Part shown: positions 8,546 through 16,684 of the stretch, one piece after another
How positions within the stretch are numbered: the stretch's first letter is position 1
Layout: every line of letters starts with the position of its first letter
Assembly (NCBI RefSeq): GCF_042427575.1
Contig: NZ_JBHMFD010000012.1
Coordinates: forward strand, 186,001-250,000
Length of the DNA stretch: 64,000 bases
From: Bergeyella porcorum
Lineage (GTDB): Bacteria > Bacteroidota > Bacteroidia > Flavobacteriales > Weeksellaceae
Direction: 5' to 3'
The notes under the pieces: model-generated
What the model saw: only the letters and a program-made list of their open reading frames with translations
The model's database searches: none
Told to the model about the DNA's origin: nothing
Made by a program: the position numbers and the translations under genes

Positions 8546-9115
8546 TTATAGATTGTAATAGTTTTTGTAATAATTTAAAAAATCTTGTTTTCTGAAAATT
8601 TTGGTGCGAGACTCTATCTTTTGGATATTTTTAATCACTTTATCATAGTCTTCGTCTATATTATAATAGAAATCTTCTGTGTAGAGTTTATTGAAATGTT
8701 TTGGTTCTCCGTAGTAGGTTTTCCCATCAATCAAGGTGCTGCCCATTGTCTGTAAAAGGGAATCTTTATTGAGGTTATAACCATAGTATTGACGGTGGGT
8801 GTAGTAATCAGCGTGGGTGATATTAATAAGACCTCTCAGTTTGTTCACTGTAAAAGCGGAGTCATATAACATCTGTTTTTTGTCATTAAACACTTGTATG
8901 GAGTTTTTCCCTTGGTTTAAATCTACTTTTAAAAACTGTCCCGAAGATAAAATCTTTTCTTCGCCATTATTAATTTTGAAATAATAAGTTTCTGGAGTAG
9001 GATTATCTACCAGATAATAGTTTTCTTTTTCCAATAGCCAAAAATAAAAGGCAAAGGAGAGTACCGCTATCAGTACTGCGACTACAAAACCAAAAAGAGC
9101 AGGGTTTTTCTTCAT
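8546..9115 (-). CDS. Hypothetical single-pass membrane protein
   Basis: 189 residues from the ATG at 9115 (MKKNPALFGFVVAV); an ATG nine codons upstream is less likely. There is one N-terminal transmembrane helix (about residues 5-25), and the rest is predicted outside the cytoplasm with beta-rich segments (YYFKINNGEEKILSSGQFLKV) and many Tyr. I do not recognise the family. It directly precedes ubiE with a 4-bp gap and is the first gene of the ubiE-porT unit, so a role linked to the envelope or T9SS is possible but unproven. Confidence 0.75.
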   Translation of the reverse strand: MKKNPALFGFVVAVLIAVLSFAFYFWLLEKENYYLVDNPTPETYYFKINNGEEKILSSGQFLKVDLNQGKNSIQVFNDKKQMLYDSAFTVNKLRGLINITHADYYTHRQYYGYNLNKDSLLQTMGSTLIDGKTYYGEPKHFNKLYTEDFYYNIDEDYDKVIKNIQKIESRTKIFRKQDFLNYYKNYYNL

Positions 9116-9161
9116 TATAATGGATGATAAATTGCACGGCAAATTTAATAATTATTTTTCG

Positions 9162-9195
9162 TTTGGCTGGGATTGCATATTAATTCTTAACTTTG
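9162..9195 (+). promoter_or_regulatory. Promoter of the KAS III-like gene
   Basis: TTTG at 9162-9165 and TAACTTTG at 9188-9195, 26 bp apart start to start. Both match the Bacteroidetes -33/-7 consensus, and the ATG follows at 9233. Confidence 0.65.
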
Positions 9196-9232
9196 TAGCC
9201 TGAAATAAATCAAGACTTAGAAGTTTAAAAAT

Positions 9233-10300
9233 ATGCCAAATACTATTATCATAGGCTCAGGAAGCTACTTGCCAGAAAGAATCGTTGATGGGAAACACTT
9301 CGCAGATTCTATTTTCTACGATGATAATTCTGAAAGAATTGAAAAACCAAGCGAGGAAATCGTACAAAAATTCATAGAAATTACCGAAATTGAGAAAAGA
9401 AGGTATGTGAATGATGGTGAGATGAACTCCGATATTGCTCTGAAAGCCGCTCAGCAAGCCATAGATGATGCAGGCATAGATAAAGAAACTCTTGATTACA
9501 TTATCTTTGCTACCAACTTCGGTGATATTGATATCAATGGACAGATGAGCTTTATGCCATCGCTATCTGCTACACTCAAGCATAAGCTGGGTATCAAAAA
9601 TCTGAAATGTGTTACTTATGATATGATATTCGGTTGTCCAGGTTGGGTAGAAGGGATGATTCTTGCTGATACTTTAATCAAATCTGGCACAGCTAAAAAT
9701 ATCCTTGTAGTGGGCTCTGATACTCTAAGCAGAACTACCGACCCATACGATAGAAACAAAATGATTTTTGCTGATGGTGCTGGGGCAGTAGTGGTTACGG
9801 CTACAGAACAAGAGAATGTAGGTATTGTTTCCAAAAATACGCTTTGCTATAACAATGAGGAACTTTGCTTCTTGGAAACTTCGGCTTCTCTTAATCCTGA
9901 AACCGACCAAACCCGAAGATACATCCGTATGCGTGGTAGAAAAATCTATGAATTTGCCCTAAAAAATGTTCCCGATGCAATAAAGCAAACCATAGATGAT
10001 GCAGGCATTAGTATAGAAGCTATTGATAAAATTCTACTGCATCAGGCCAATGCTAAGATGGATCACGCCATTATTGCAAGACTCTTTAAGCTTTACAAAA
10101 TAAAAGACTATGACCACGCTGTAGCACCTATGACGGTGCAAGAATTCGGAAACTCTTCCGTGGCTACTGTACCTACAATGTATGACCTGATTAAGCGAGG
10201 AAAATTGGGTAATCATACATTCCAAGAGCAAGGCTATAGCCTCTTTGCATCTGTAGGAGCAGGGATGAACATCAACGCGTTTGTATATAGAAAACCATAA
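9233..10300 (+). CDS. 3-oxoacyl-ACP synthase III family protein
   Basis: A FabH-like condensing enzyme of 355 residues. The Cys-His-Asn triad is intact: Cys135 in YDMIFGCPGW, His270 in LLHQANAKMDHA, and Asn307 in EFGNSSVATVP. N-terminal (about 1-180) and C-terminal thiolase-like halves are both present, with the DGAGAVVV motif between. At 355 residues it is longer than classical FabH (about 320-330) and resembles the second KAS III group of Bacteroidetes, so it may act in fatty-acid initiation or in a specialised lipid pathway such as flexirubin-type pigments; sequence alone does not decide. It has its own promoter. Confidence 0.88.
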   Translation: MPNTIIIGSGSYLPERIVDGKHFADSIFYDDNSERIEKPSEEIVQKFIEITEIEKRRYVNDGEMNSDIALKAAQQAIDDAGIDKETLDYIIFATNFGDIDINGQMSFMPSLSATLKHKLGIKNLKCVTYDMIFGCPGWVEGMILADTLIKSGTAKNILVVGSDTLSRTTDPYDRNKMIFADGAGAVVVTATEQENVGIVSKNTLCYNNEELCFLETSASLNPETDQTRRYIRMRGRKIYEFALKNVPDAIKQTIDDAGISIEAIDKILLHQANAKMDHAIIARLFKLYKIKDYDHAVAPMTVQEFGNSSVATVPTMYDLIKRGKLGNHTFQEQGYSLFASVGAGMNINAFVYRKP

Positions 10301-10310
10301 AAATTTAATG

Positions 10311-10390
10311 ATTGAAAGATTAAATCAACTGATAAATACATATTTTACATATCTGATTTTTTTTGTCATTAGATGATTTAATCTTTCAAT
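10311..10390. repeat. Perfect 17-bp inverted repeat element
   Basis: ATTGAAAGATTAAATCA (10311-10327) is repeated in inverse at 10374-10390. The 46-bp loop contains a T8 run. The element fills almost the whole 98-bp gap between the KAS III-like gene and the phosphoesterase gene. It could act as a terminator or be a tiny mobile palindrome. Confidence 0.7.
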
Positions 10391-10398
10391 TCTAGCTT

Positions 10399-11601
10399 AT
10401 GAAACAAAACTTTTTTATTCTTATAGGTATATTTTTCCTATTAGAATTATATGTCTATCAGGCGTTCAAAACTTTGGTAGCAAATTCTTATGGCAGAGTG
10501 GCTTACATTACAGTCACTCTCGCTATTTATGGGCTGGTGAGTTATAATCTTACTCTTCTTAATAAAACATCGGAAACCCATAGGTTATACATTGTAACGA
10601 CGCTGTTTTTTGTAGCCATTGTACCGAAAATTCTCGTTACGCTATTCCTTTTAGTAGATGATATTAGTAGGGTGTTTCAGTGGATATTCCTGCGAATATC
10701 CTCCACAGAAACCCACTATCCCGAGAGACGAAAATTCCTCAGTCTTTTAGGGCTTGGTACGGCAGGTATTATCTCTGTATTGGTACTAGATGGGGTGGTC
10801 TTTGGGAAATATAGGCATAAGGTGCGAAAAGTAAAACTTACCATTCAAAACTTACCGAAAAGCTTTAAAGGCTATAAAATCATTCAGATTTCCGATGTTC
10901 ACTCGGGGAGTTTTTCTAATCCAGAAAAGCTAAGAGGTGCCATCAATCTCATCAATGGGCAAAATGCAGATTTGGTTTTATTCACGGGTGATATGGTGAA
11001 TAACGAAGCTACAGAATTTGCTCCAATGGTAGATTTATTTAAATCTATCAAAGCCAAAGATGGGAAATTTTCCGTTTTGGGAAATCACGATTATGGCGAA
11101 TACATCCAATGGGAATCTCAAAAGGCAAAAACGGATAATTTACAATATCTGATAGATTTGCAAACGCAAGCGGGGTTCCAACTTCTGAGAAATGAACACC
11201 GAGCGATTGAAAAAAATGGTGAACGCATTTATATTTTAGGGGTTGAAAACTGGGGCTTGAAGCCTTTTCCACAGTATGGAGACTTGGATAGAGCCGTGGC
11301 TGGCGTCCCCAAAAATGCTCCTAAAATCCTGATGAGCCACGACCCTACCCACTTTGATGAAAAAGTAAAACAACACCCCGCCGATATTGCCCTTACCCTT
11401 TCTGGGCATACCCACGGGATGCAGTTTGGCTTAGACCTCAAGAACCATCGTTGGTCGCCCGTGCAATACCGCTATCCTAAATGGGCAGACCTCTACGAAA
11501 GCAATGGCAAATATCTGTATGTGAATAGAGGCTTTGGGGTGATAGGATTCTCTGGCCGCGTAGGTATGCTGCCAGAAATTACTTTGATAGAATTGCAATA
11601 A
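10399..11601 (+). CDS. Membrane metallophosphoesterase
   Basis: A 400-residue protein with several N-terminal membrane helices (about 1-150), followed by a calcineurin-like phosphoesterase domain (about 155-400). The metal-binding motifs appear in order: ISDVHSG, FTGDMVN, LGNHDYGEY and LSGHTHGMQFG. This architecture matches YkuE/YaeI-type enzymes, some of which hydrolyse lipid-linked substrates such as UDP-diacylglucosamine; the substrate here is unknown. The ATG at 10399 lies nine bases after the inverted repeat. The family length is normal. Confidence 0.88.
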   Translation: MKQNFFILIGIFFLLELYVYQAFKTLVANSYGRVAYITVTLAIYGLVSYNLTLLNKTSETHRLYIVTTLFFVAIVPKILVTLFLLVDDISRVFQWIFLRISSTETHYPERRKFLSLLGLGTAGIISVLVLDGVVFGKYRHKVRKVKLTIQNLPKSFKGYKIIQISDVHSGSFSNPEKLRGAINLINGQNADLVLFTGDMVNNEATEFAPMVDLFKSIKAKDGKFSVLGNHDYGEYIQWESQKAKTDNLQYLIDLQTQAGFQLLRNEHRAIEKNGERIYILGVENWGLKPFPQYGDLDRAVAGVPKNAPKILMSHDPTHFDEKVKQHPADIALTLSGHTHGMQFGLDLKNHRWSPVQYRYPKWADLYESNGKYLYVNRGFGVIGFSGRVGMLPEITLIELQ

Positions 11602-11687
11602 AAATTTGCAAGTAATAAAAAAAGCCCTACCTTTGCCCCCATTCTTATGACACACAATATCCACACATTACGACAAAAAAATGTAAA

Positions 11688-11713
11688 AAACTACCCAAAT
11701 AATTTGGTAGTTT
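11688..11713. terminator. Hairpin after the phosphoesterase gene
   Basis: AAACTACC pairs with GGTAGTTT, with a further AAAT/ATTT pairing inside. No T tract follows, so termination is uncertain. The hairpin immediately precedes the AC microsatellite. Confidence 0.4.
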
Positions 11714-11726
11714 CGGATAATTGTGT

Positions 11727-11764
<38 letters not shown>

Positions 11765-11840
11765 TCACCGTCGCTATACCTTAGTATAGACGCGTGCCTG
11801 TGCGTATTTTACAAAAATAATTTTGAAATAACAAATAAGC

Positions 11841-11858
11841 CCAAAAAATATTTTTTGG
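11841..11858. repeat. Perfect 18-bp A+T palindrome
   Basis: CCAAAAAATATTTTTTGG is exactly self-complementary. It lies 13 bp before the terminator at 11872 and could be a hairpin or a protein-binding site. Confidence 0.6.
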
Positions 11859-11871
11859 ACAACTATGCTAT

Positions 11872-11913
11872 CCCAATGTGGTTTTCTCTGAAAACTGCAT
11901 TGGGCTTTTTTTG
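11872..11913 (+). terminator. Strong orphan terminator
   Basis: A 15-bp stem (CCCAATG-TG-GTTTTC pairing with GAAAAC-TG-CATTGGG, with two G-T pairs), a 3-base loop, and then a C(T)7 tract. The nearest plus-strand gene ends 270 bp upstream, so it ends either a long 3' UTR or a short RNA transcribed across the AC tract. Confidence 0.8.
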
Positions 11914-12034
11914 TTTCCTTTTTGCTTCAGCCTTCTGTTTCCTAAAGGGAAACAATATGATAAAAGGGTTAGAGGTGTTAGGACTTCTATTTTTTACGGA
12001 ATATAAACGGGGAAATATTTCCCTTTTCAAAACT

Positions 12035-12143
12035 AATCAATCCCACACTAATGGACATTTCGAGAAGGAAAAATCTGATTTTTCGTTCGTGTTTAAAATG
12101 TTTAATAAAAGTTGTGTGCAGAGATGTCTATGTGGGATTGATT
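12035..12143. repeat. 13-bp inverted repeat enclosing a hairpin, upstream of the 12220 gene
   Basis: AATCAATCCCACA (12035-12047) is perfectly repeated in inverse at 12131-12143, with a further GACAT/ATGTC match inside. The centre contains a second hairpin, GAAAAAT/ATTTTTC (12068-12084). The structure lies 77 bp before the ATG at 12220. It may be a folded leader or a small invertible or mobile sequence. I found no clear -7 box in it. Confidence 0.6.
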
Positions 12144-12219
12144 TTACAAGAATAAAGAAAAATATTAACAAACAACAACGTAATAACTTAATTATTAATT
12201 TTTAAAAACAAGAAAAGAG

Positions 12220-13806
12220 ATGAAAAAGATCATTACATCTAGCTTCGTGTTGGCAAGTGTATTGGCACACGCCCAAGAGGGAACAGTAGGGATTAACACA
12301 ATGAATCCCAAAGCAACATTGGAGGTTCAGCCTAGTACAGTCAACCTCACAGGAACAACCAATGAGGGGCTTTTAATCCCAAGATTGAGCAAAGAAAGAG
12401 TAGCAAAAATGGCTAACCCAGAAACTTCTACATTAGTTTATGTAAACGAGGCTACTACCTACACTACAGGTACAGATACAGCAGCGGATACAAGAGTAGA
12501 GAATATAGATGCTGTAGGCTTCTACCACTACAATGGTACACAATGGGTAAAACATTTGGATACCAATGATTCCGAGTGGGTATACGATGCGGATACCAAT
12601 AGGGTTAACCTAAAGAGAAGCGGAAGTGGAGATTTTAAGAATAAAGTTTTTTATGATATACAAACTGGACAATTAGTTAATATTGATGATGAGCAAAATA
12701 TTAGGGAGTTAGAGTTTATGGCTAATGATTCATCAGTTAGTGTTGTAGAAAAAATAAAAACCCTAGATGAAAAAGAAAGATATAGAAACTATACATATAC
12801 GGAAACGAAAAACATGCCTATTTCTAAAAATATTAATGGTACAGGTGTTACTTATAAGCGTATGTCTAGTGCTAATATGACCGTGTCTTCAGGAGAAACA
12901 GTTCCTCATATTCAAGGTGATGTCAATTATATTAATGTACCTTTAGACAATAGTAACGATTATACATCTTTTTATAATTTAGGTAGAGAGATTAATCTCT
13001 TTGGAAGCGGTAGCATTGTTAATGCTGCGGCTAGCTCTTCTGCTGTTAGAACTGGAAACGGACATATTAGTAACTTTGTGACAGGTCATTTATCCACGGT
13101 AGGGGTATATGGAACAGGTTCTTCTAATCTAGTTCGTGCTTCATTCAATAGAATTCAGTTTCAAAGTTCAGAAGGTGCTATGGTGGATTCTTCAGCAGCT
13201 GGTTTTTTTGGTTCTGAATCAGCAAGTTTTGATAATACATTGATTAAAAATTATAATGGAATTCAAATATCTTCTTTTAATAATTCTAAAAATTCAGGGG
13301 AGGGGATCTATATGGCAGGTATTCATAATAATATTACTTTAAATACTAAAACAAAATATAATGATATGTACGGTATTTATACAAGATCCGCAGTAATAAC
13401 GGAGACAGCAACGAAACCAACTAACAATTACGGTCTTTATATAGCAGATGTAACAGGAGGAGAAACACTTAATAGAGCTATCCACACAGAAGCTGGAAAA
13501 ATCCGTTTCGGAGATTTAGCTAATACTTCCGCTACAGCAGATAGAGTGGTAACCGTAGATAGAGATGGGGTACTGAAAACAGGAGAAACAGTAACCAACA
13601 CTGTAAAATTAGCAACTACAACTTCTGTTACCTGTGATGCTACGACTACAGGAACAATGAACTTTGGCACAGTAACTATTAATAGTAACCAAACAGAAGC
13701 CTTCGGATTCTGTATGAAAAACTCCGCAGGAGAATACAAATGGTATTACATCTACGGAGGTGCTGGGATTACTACAGGTAGTGGTGCTTTTGGTACAGGA
13801 CTATAA
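12220..13806 (+). CDS. Secreted surface protein of unknown function
   Basis: 528 residues with a signal peptide (about 1-18, cleavage at AHA-Q). The N-terminus EGTVGINTMNPKATLEV resembles the start of a large Bacteroidetes group of exported, tail-fibre-like proteins (G-I-GT-x-NPxAxLEV); I cannot name the family. The last ~85 residues hold two Cys (VTCDATTTG, FGFCMKN) and a Gly-rich end; no T9SS sorting domain is recognisable. The middle (about residues 140-390) is Asn/Ser-rich with more A+T-biased codons than the two ends, which looks mosaic. It is preceded by a structured leader and is monocistronic. A chaperone-free adhesin or surface-display role is a guess. Confidence 0.75.
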   Translation: MKKIITSSFVLASVLAHAQEGTVGINTMNPKATLEVQPSTVNLTGTTNEGLLIPRLSKERVAKMANPETSTLVYVNEATTYTTGTDTAADTRVENIDAVGFYHYNGTQWVKHLDTNDSEWVYDADTNRVNLKRSGSGDFKNKVFYDIQTGQLVNIDDEQNIRELEFMANDSSVSVVEKIKTLDEKERYRNYTYTETKNMPISKNINGTGVTYKRMSSANMTVSSGETVPHIQGDVNYINVPLDNSNDYTSFYNLGREINLFGSGSIVNAAASSSAVRTGNGHISNFVTGHLSTVGVYGTGSSNLVRASFNRIQFQSSEGAMVDSSAAGFFGSESASFDNTLIKNYNGIQISSFNNSKNSGEGIYMAGIHNNITLNTKTKYNDMYGIYTRSAVITETATKPTNNYGLYIADVTGGETLNRAIHTEAGKIRFGDLANTSATADRVVTVDRDGVLKTGETVTNTVKLATTTSVTCDATTTGTMNFGTVTINSNQTEAFGFCMKNSAGEYKWYYIYGGAGITTGSGAFGTGL

Positions 13807-13816
13807 TTATCATTAG

Positions 13817-13933
13817 GAGGCTGTCCGAAAAGTTTTGGACAGCTCTTTTTTTTGATAATTTTACTCGTACCCTTCTAAAGGGTATTCAAATATTCAATTC
13901 TCACACGGTTGGTCAAACTTTTCGGACAGCCTC
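13817..13933. mobile_element. 117-bp palindrome-ended element (MITE or IS remnant)
   Basis: The ends form a perfect 19-bp inverted repeat, GAGGCTGTCCGAAAAGTTT at 13817-13835 and its complement at 13915-13933. Ends starting GAGGCTGTCC are of the type seen on several insertion sequences, but no transposase remains in the 79-bp interior. No clear target duplication is visible. The left end also forms a terminator hairpin for the gene upstream. Confidence 0.6.
13821..13853 (+). terminator. Terminator of the 12220 gene inside the element
   Basis: CTGTCC pairs with GGACAG, with AAAA/TTTT pairing inside, followed by CTC and eight T. The left end of the palindromic element therefore serves as an intrinsic terminator 15 bp after the stop codon. 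Confidence 0.75.
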
Positions 13934-14201
13934 TTGTTTGTAGTGCAGGACTATCTCTGTCAAAAAGTGTTTTTTCGAGTATTTTTTTTGCTATCTTTTT
14001 TAACGCAATTTCCTTGATTAATATCGATTTCTACCGCCTTATTGGAAGTCAAAACGATGATTTCATTTTTGAGAATGTCGTGGTCTTTTTTCATCGGGGA
14101 GGTCTCGTTCTTCGAGGCTTTGGGATTTCATCAATTAGTTTCGAGCTTTTCAAATATGCGACATTCTCAGGCAACTTTTATTTTAAAAATTTTGGATAGT
14201 T

Positions 14202-14636
14202 GTGCTAAAGAATATAGAAATCGGACAAAAACTATCTTCCAATTTCAAAAAAATCCCTGTGCAATTTGATTTCGGATATACTTTTACGAAAGCATTTTTT
14301 GAGCAAAGTTTGTTCGAGACATTTTCCAACCAACAAAATCTAAAATTATCTTTAGGTTTGAGAACAACCATCAAAAAAGAATGGATTGGAAATATCCTCG
14401 GTGAATATCTCATCCAAAAAACACAACAAAATACATTAAAGAATTTTCTTTTAGGAGGGCAAATTTCTTACAGAAAAGAAAACTCGGCTTTTGAGTACAA
14501 TGTATTGTTCAATAATGTTCTGAATCTTAACTCTTTTAGGTATATTAATAGTTCCGTAAGTTTGCTAGGAATAGAAGAAGCTTCCATAACAGCTTTGCAC
14601 GGTTACATAACAGGCGGAATGAAATTTTACTTTTAA
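14202..14636 (+). pseudogene. C-terminal fragment of an outer-membrane receptor
   Basis: About 144 codons rich in amphipathic beta strands (VQFDFGYTF, NLKLSLGLRTTI, FLLGGQISYR, YNVLFNNVLNL), ending in MKFYF, an aromatic-terminated barrel end as in TonB-dependent or carboxypeptidase-regulatory-like receptors. It starts without a proper signal, and a second frame just upstream (ending SGNFYFKNFG at 14196) seems to continue it through a frameshift. I read it as the decayed tail of a larger receptor gene, flanked by the palindromic element on one side and dispersed repeats on the other. Confidence 0.5.
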
Positions 14637-14740
14637 AAAGTACAAAAATTATGACTACAGCTAACATCGGTGACCGTTGCACAACTTCTATTTTTAGGTG
14701 ATTTTGAAAAAAAAACTGATGAAAATCGACCTCTTTTAAT

Positions 14741-14787
14741 CCGACTTTTAATGGGGTTGTCCTAAGTGGCTTTAGCCAAATTAAAAA
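14741..14787 (+). repeat. Degenerate copy of the dispersed double-hairpin repeat
   Basis: Matches the right half of the element at 14868 (CCGACTTTTAAT...TCCTAA...GGCTTTAGCCAAATT) but has lost the left arm of the first hairpin. With the next copy it forms a direct pair 127 bp apart. Confidence 0.6.
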
Positions 14788-14867
14788 CCCTTTCTGATGG
14801 TAAGTTTTATTGTTTTCTTGTTTTATTTTGCGTGGAAATAGGGTTACTAAAGTTTTGCTTATTTCTT

Positions 14868-15009
14868 TCAATAGGGTCGGGTTTTAACCCGACTTCTAAG
14901 ATAATTTATCCAAAAGGCTTTAGCCAAATTAAAAAAAAATTGCTAAGTTTAGCACCATTCCAAGCGGGAAATGATGTTATTGCTTACAGCTTAAAGCCTA
15001 CTGCATAAT
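14868..15009 (+). repeat. Dispersed double-hairpin repeat, full-length copy
   Basis: Order: hairpin 1 GTCGGGTTTTAACCCGAC (8-bp stem), hairpin 2 GGCTTTAGCC, an A-run, then a tail with GCTTACAGCTTAAAGCC and TACTGCATAAT. The same order recurs at 41279, 52122 and 56192, always intergenic. It resembles REP/BIME-like elements; the mobilising enzyme is not in this window. Confidence 0.8.
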
Positions 15010-15096
15010 TGAGGTTTAAGGAAAATAACTTCTCATAAAAAGATAATTTTTGCAGTTTTTACTAAGAATTAAATGCTTAGTTTAATTAAAATTTCC

Positions 15097-15104
15097 TATT
15101 TTTG
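15097..15104 (+). promoter_or_regulatory. -7 box of tig
   Basis: TATTTTTG fits TAnnTTTG and lies 39 bp before the tig ATG at 15144, which rules out a longer reading of the gene from 15102. Confidence 0.5.
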
Positions 15105-15143
15105 CCCATCAAAAAAAATTTAATAAAACAATATTTTAATATA

Positions 15144-16478
15144 ATGAAGGTTACAGCACAAAATCACGATGAGGTAAGTGCATTACTTACAGTTACAATA
15201 GACAAAGCTGACTATAAAGACAAAGTAGAAAAGCAGCTACATCACTATGCTAAAAATGCTCAGATTCCTGGCTTTAGAAAAGGTAAAGTGCCAATGAGTA
15301 TGGTGAGAAAGCAATACGAGGCTCCTGCTTCTTTTGATGAAATCAATAGACAAGTTTCTGAAGCATTGAACGGCTATGTACAAGAGAACAACCTAAGATT
15401 GGTAGGACAGCCTGTACCAGTTCCAGTTGATGATTTAGACCTTAATGCAGAGCAGATTTCTGTAGCTTTTGAAGTAGGCTATGAGCCAGATTTTAAAGTT
15501 GATTTAGCGAAATATGAAGCACCTTATTTCAAGGTAGAAGCTTCTGATAAGGAAATCAACCAAAGCATTGAAAATATGCAAAAAAGATTTGCAGAAAGAG
15601 AAGAACAAGAGAAAATCGGTAAAGATTCTTTTGTAACACTTCAGGTATCGCAAATCGTAGAAGAAAATGCAGAAGGTGAGCACAACCACCATCCAAAAAC
15701 AGTCTCTGTAAACAATGAAACTAAAGAAGTTTTCGAGCTGGTAAAGAAATTGAAAAAAGAAGAAACGGTAAAAGTTTCTAAAGCAGATGTTCAGGCTAAT
15801 GAAGAATTGGCAAAGCAACTTGGATTCTCAAAAGCAGAAGCAGAGCACCTGCACCACGATGAGCTTGAAGTAAAAGTATTGGATATCTATAAACTTAATC
15901 TACACGAACTCAACCAAGAGTTGTTCGATAAAGTATATGGAGAAGGTAATATCTCATCTGAAGAGGAATTGAGAAACAAAGTAAAAACTGAATTAGATGA
16001 ATACTTCCAGCAGAATGCGGATGTTCACTTTGTAAACAAGATTTTGGAGCAAGTGAACGAAAAAGAAGAGGTAAAATTACCAGAAGCATTCCTTGTGAAA
16101 TGGTTAATGTTCTCTAATCCAAACATCCAAAGCGAAGAGCAAGCTAAAGAAATCTTTGAAGCAGAGAAAAACCAAGTGAAAGCTCAGATCATCGAAGGTA
16201 AATTGATGAACGATAACGAAATCAAGATAGACTATGCAGACGTCTTGGCTCAAGCAGAGCAACTTGTGAAAAACCAATTGGCAATCTACGGTATCCACCA
16301 CCTTCCAGAGGAAGAAATCCAAAAATATGCGGTAGAAATGCTGAAAGAGCAAGAGCAAGTAAGACAGATTTCTTCTGAAGTAGCGATGACTAAGTTGAAA
16401 GATGCCATCTTGGAAAAAGCAACTAAAAAAGAAACTGCCATCTCTCACGATGAGTTTTTGGAAGAATTGAAAAAATAA
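15144..16478 (+). CDS. tig: Trigger factor chaperone
   Basis: A ribosome-bound chaperone for nascent chains. 444 residues from the ATG at 15144 (MKVTAQNHDEV). The N-terminal ribosome-binding domain (about 1-115) has the signature PGFRKGKVPMSM. A shortened FKBP-like domain (about 145-235, with His/Glu-rich HNHHPKT) follows, then the helical C-terminal domain (about 240-444). The FKBP part is divergent, as usual in Bacteroidetes, so prolyl isomerase activity is doubtful. Single gene with its own promoter and a perfect terminator. Length is typical. Confidence 0.95.
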   Translation: MKVTAQNHDEVSALLTVTIDKADYKDKVEKQLHHYAKNAQIPGFRKGKVPMSMVRKQYEAPASFDEINRQVSEALNGYVQENNLRLVGQPVPVPVDDLDLNAEQISVAFEVGYEPDFKVDLAKYEAPYFKVEASDKEINQSIENMQKRFAEREEQEKIGKDSFVTLQVSQIVEENAEGEHNHHPKTVSVNNETKEVFELVKKLKKEETVKVSKADVQANEELAKQLGFSKAEAEHLHHDELEVKVLDIYKLNLHELNQELFDKVYGEGNISSEEELRNKVKTELDEYFQQNADVHFVNKILEQVNEKEEVKLPEAFLVKWLMFSNPNIQSEEQAKEIFEAEKNQVKAQIIEGKLMNDNEIKIDYADVLAQAEQLVKNQLAIYGIHHLPEEEIQKYAVEMLKEQEQVRQISSEVAMTKLKDAILEKATKKETAISHDEFLEELKK

Positions 16479-16494
16479 GAATTATTCAATAGAT

Positions 16495-16530
16495 AAAACT
16501 CCCCGATTGAAGTCAATCGGGGAGTTTTTT
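16495..16530 (+). terminator. Terminator of tig
   Basis: AACTCCCCGATTG pairs perfectly with CAATCGGGGAGTT across a 4-base loop, followed by a T tract, 17 bp after the tig stop. Confidence 0.95.
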
Positions 16531-16540
16531 ATCATTACAT

Positions 16541-16600
16541 ATTATTACGCAGTAGGCTTTAAGCCGTAAGCTTTCATTCCAATGGGATAGATTTTATAAA
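16541..16600 (-). repeat. Inverted tail fragment of the dispersed repeat
   Basis: The minus strand reads GCTTACGGCTTAAAGCC then TACTGCGTAAT, matching the tail of the copy at 14868-15009 with few changes, in the opposite orientation and without the two front hairpins. Confidence 0.6.
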
Positions 16601-16684
16601 TACCTTTTGGAAATTTCGTCAATTGATAATGTATCAACAAATTAAACTACGAAATATCTTTTCAAAAGCTTATCTGGATTAAAA

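Noticed and set aside
12035..12143. Invertible promoter
   Set aside because: No recombinase is present in the window, no clear -7 box lies inside the segment, and the arms are only 13 bp; kept as a structured leader instead.
11855..12205. 116-codon open frame on the plus strand
   Set aside because: It runs straight through the strong terminator at 11872-11913 and through the inverted-repeat leader; the amino-acid pattern is not protein-like.
13909..14199. 96-codon open frame at the right end of the palindromic element
   Set aside because: It starts in the element's terminal repeat and is compositionally low (Phe/Ile/Ser-rich). Its end may be the displaced part of the receptor fragment, but it is not a gene by itself.
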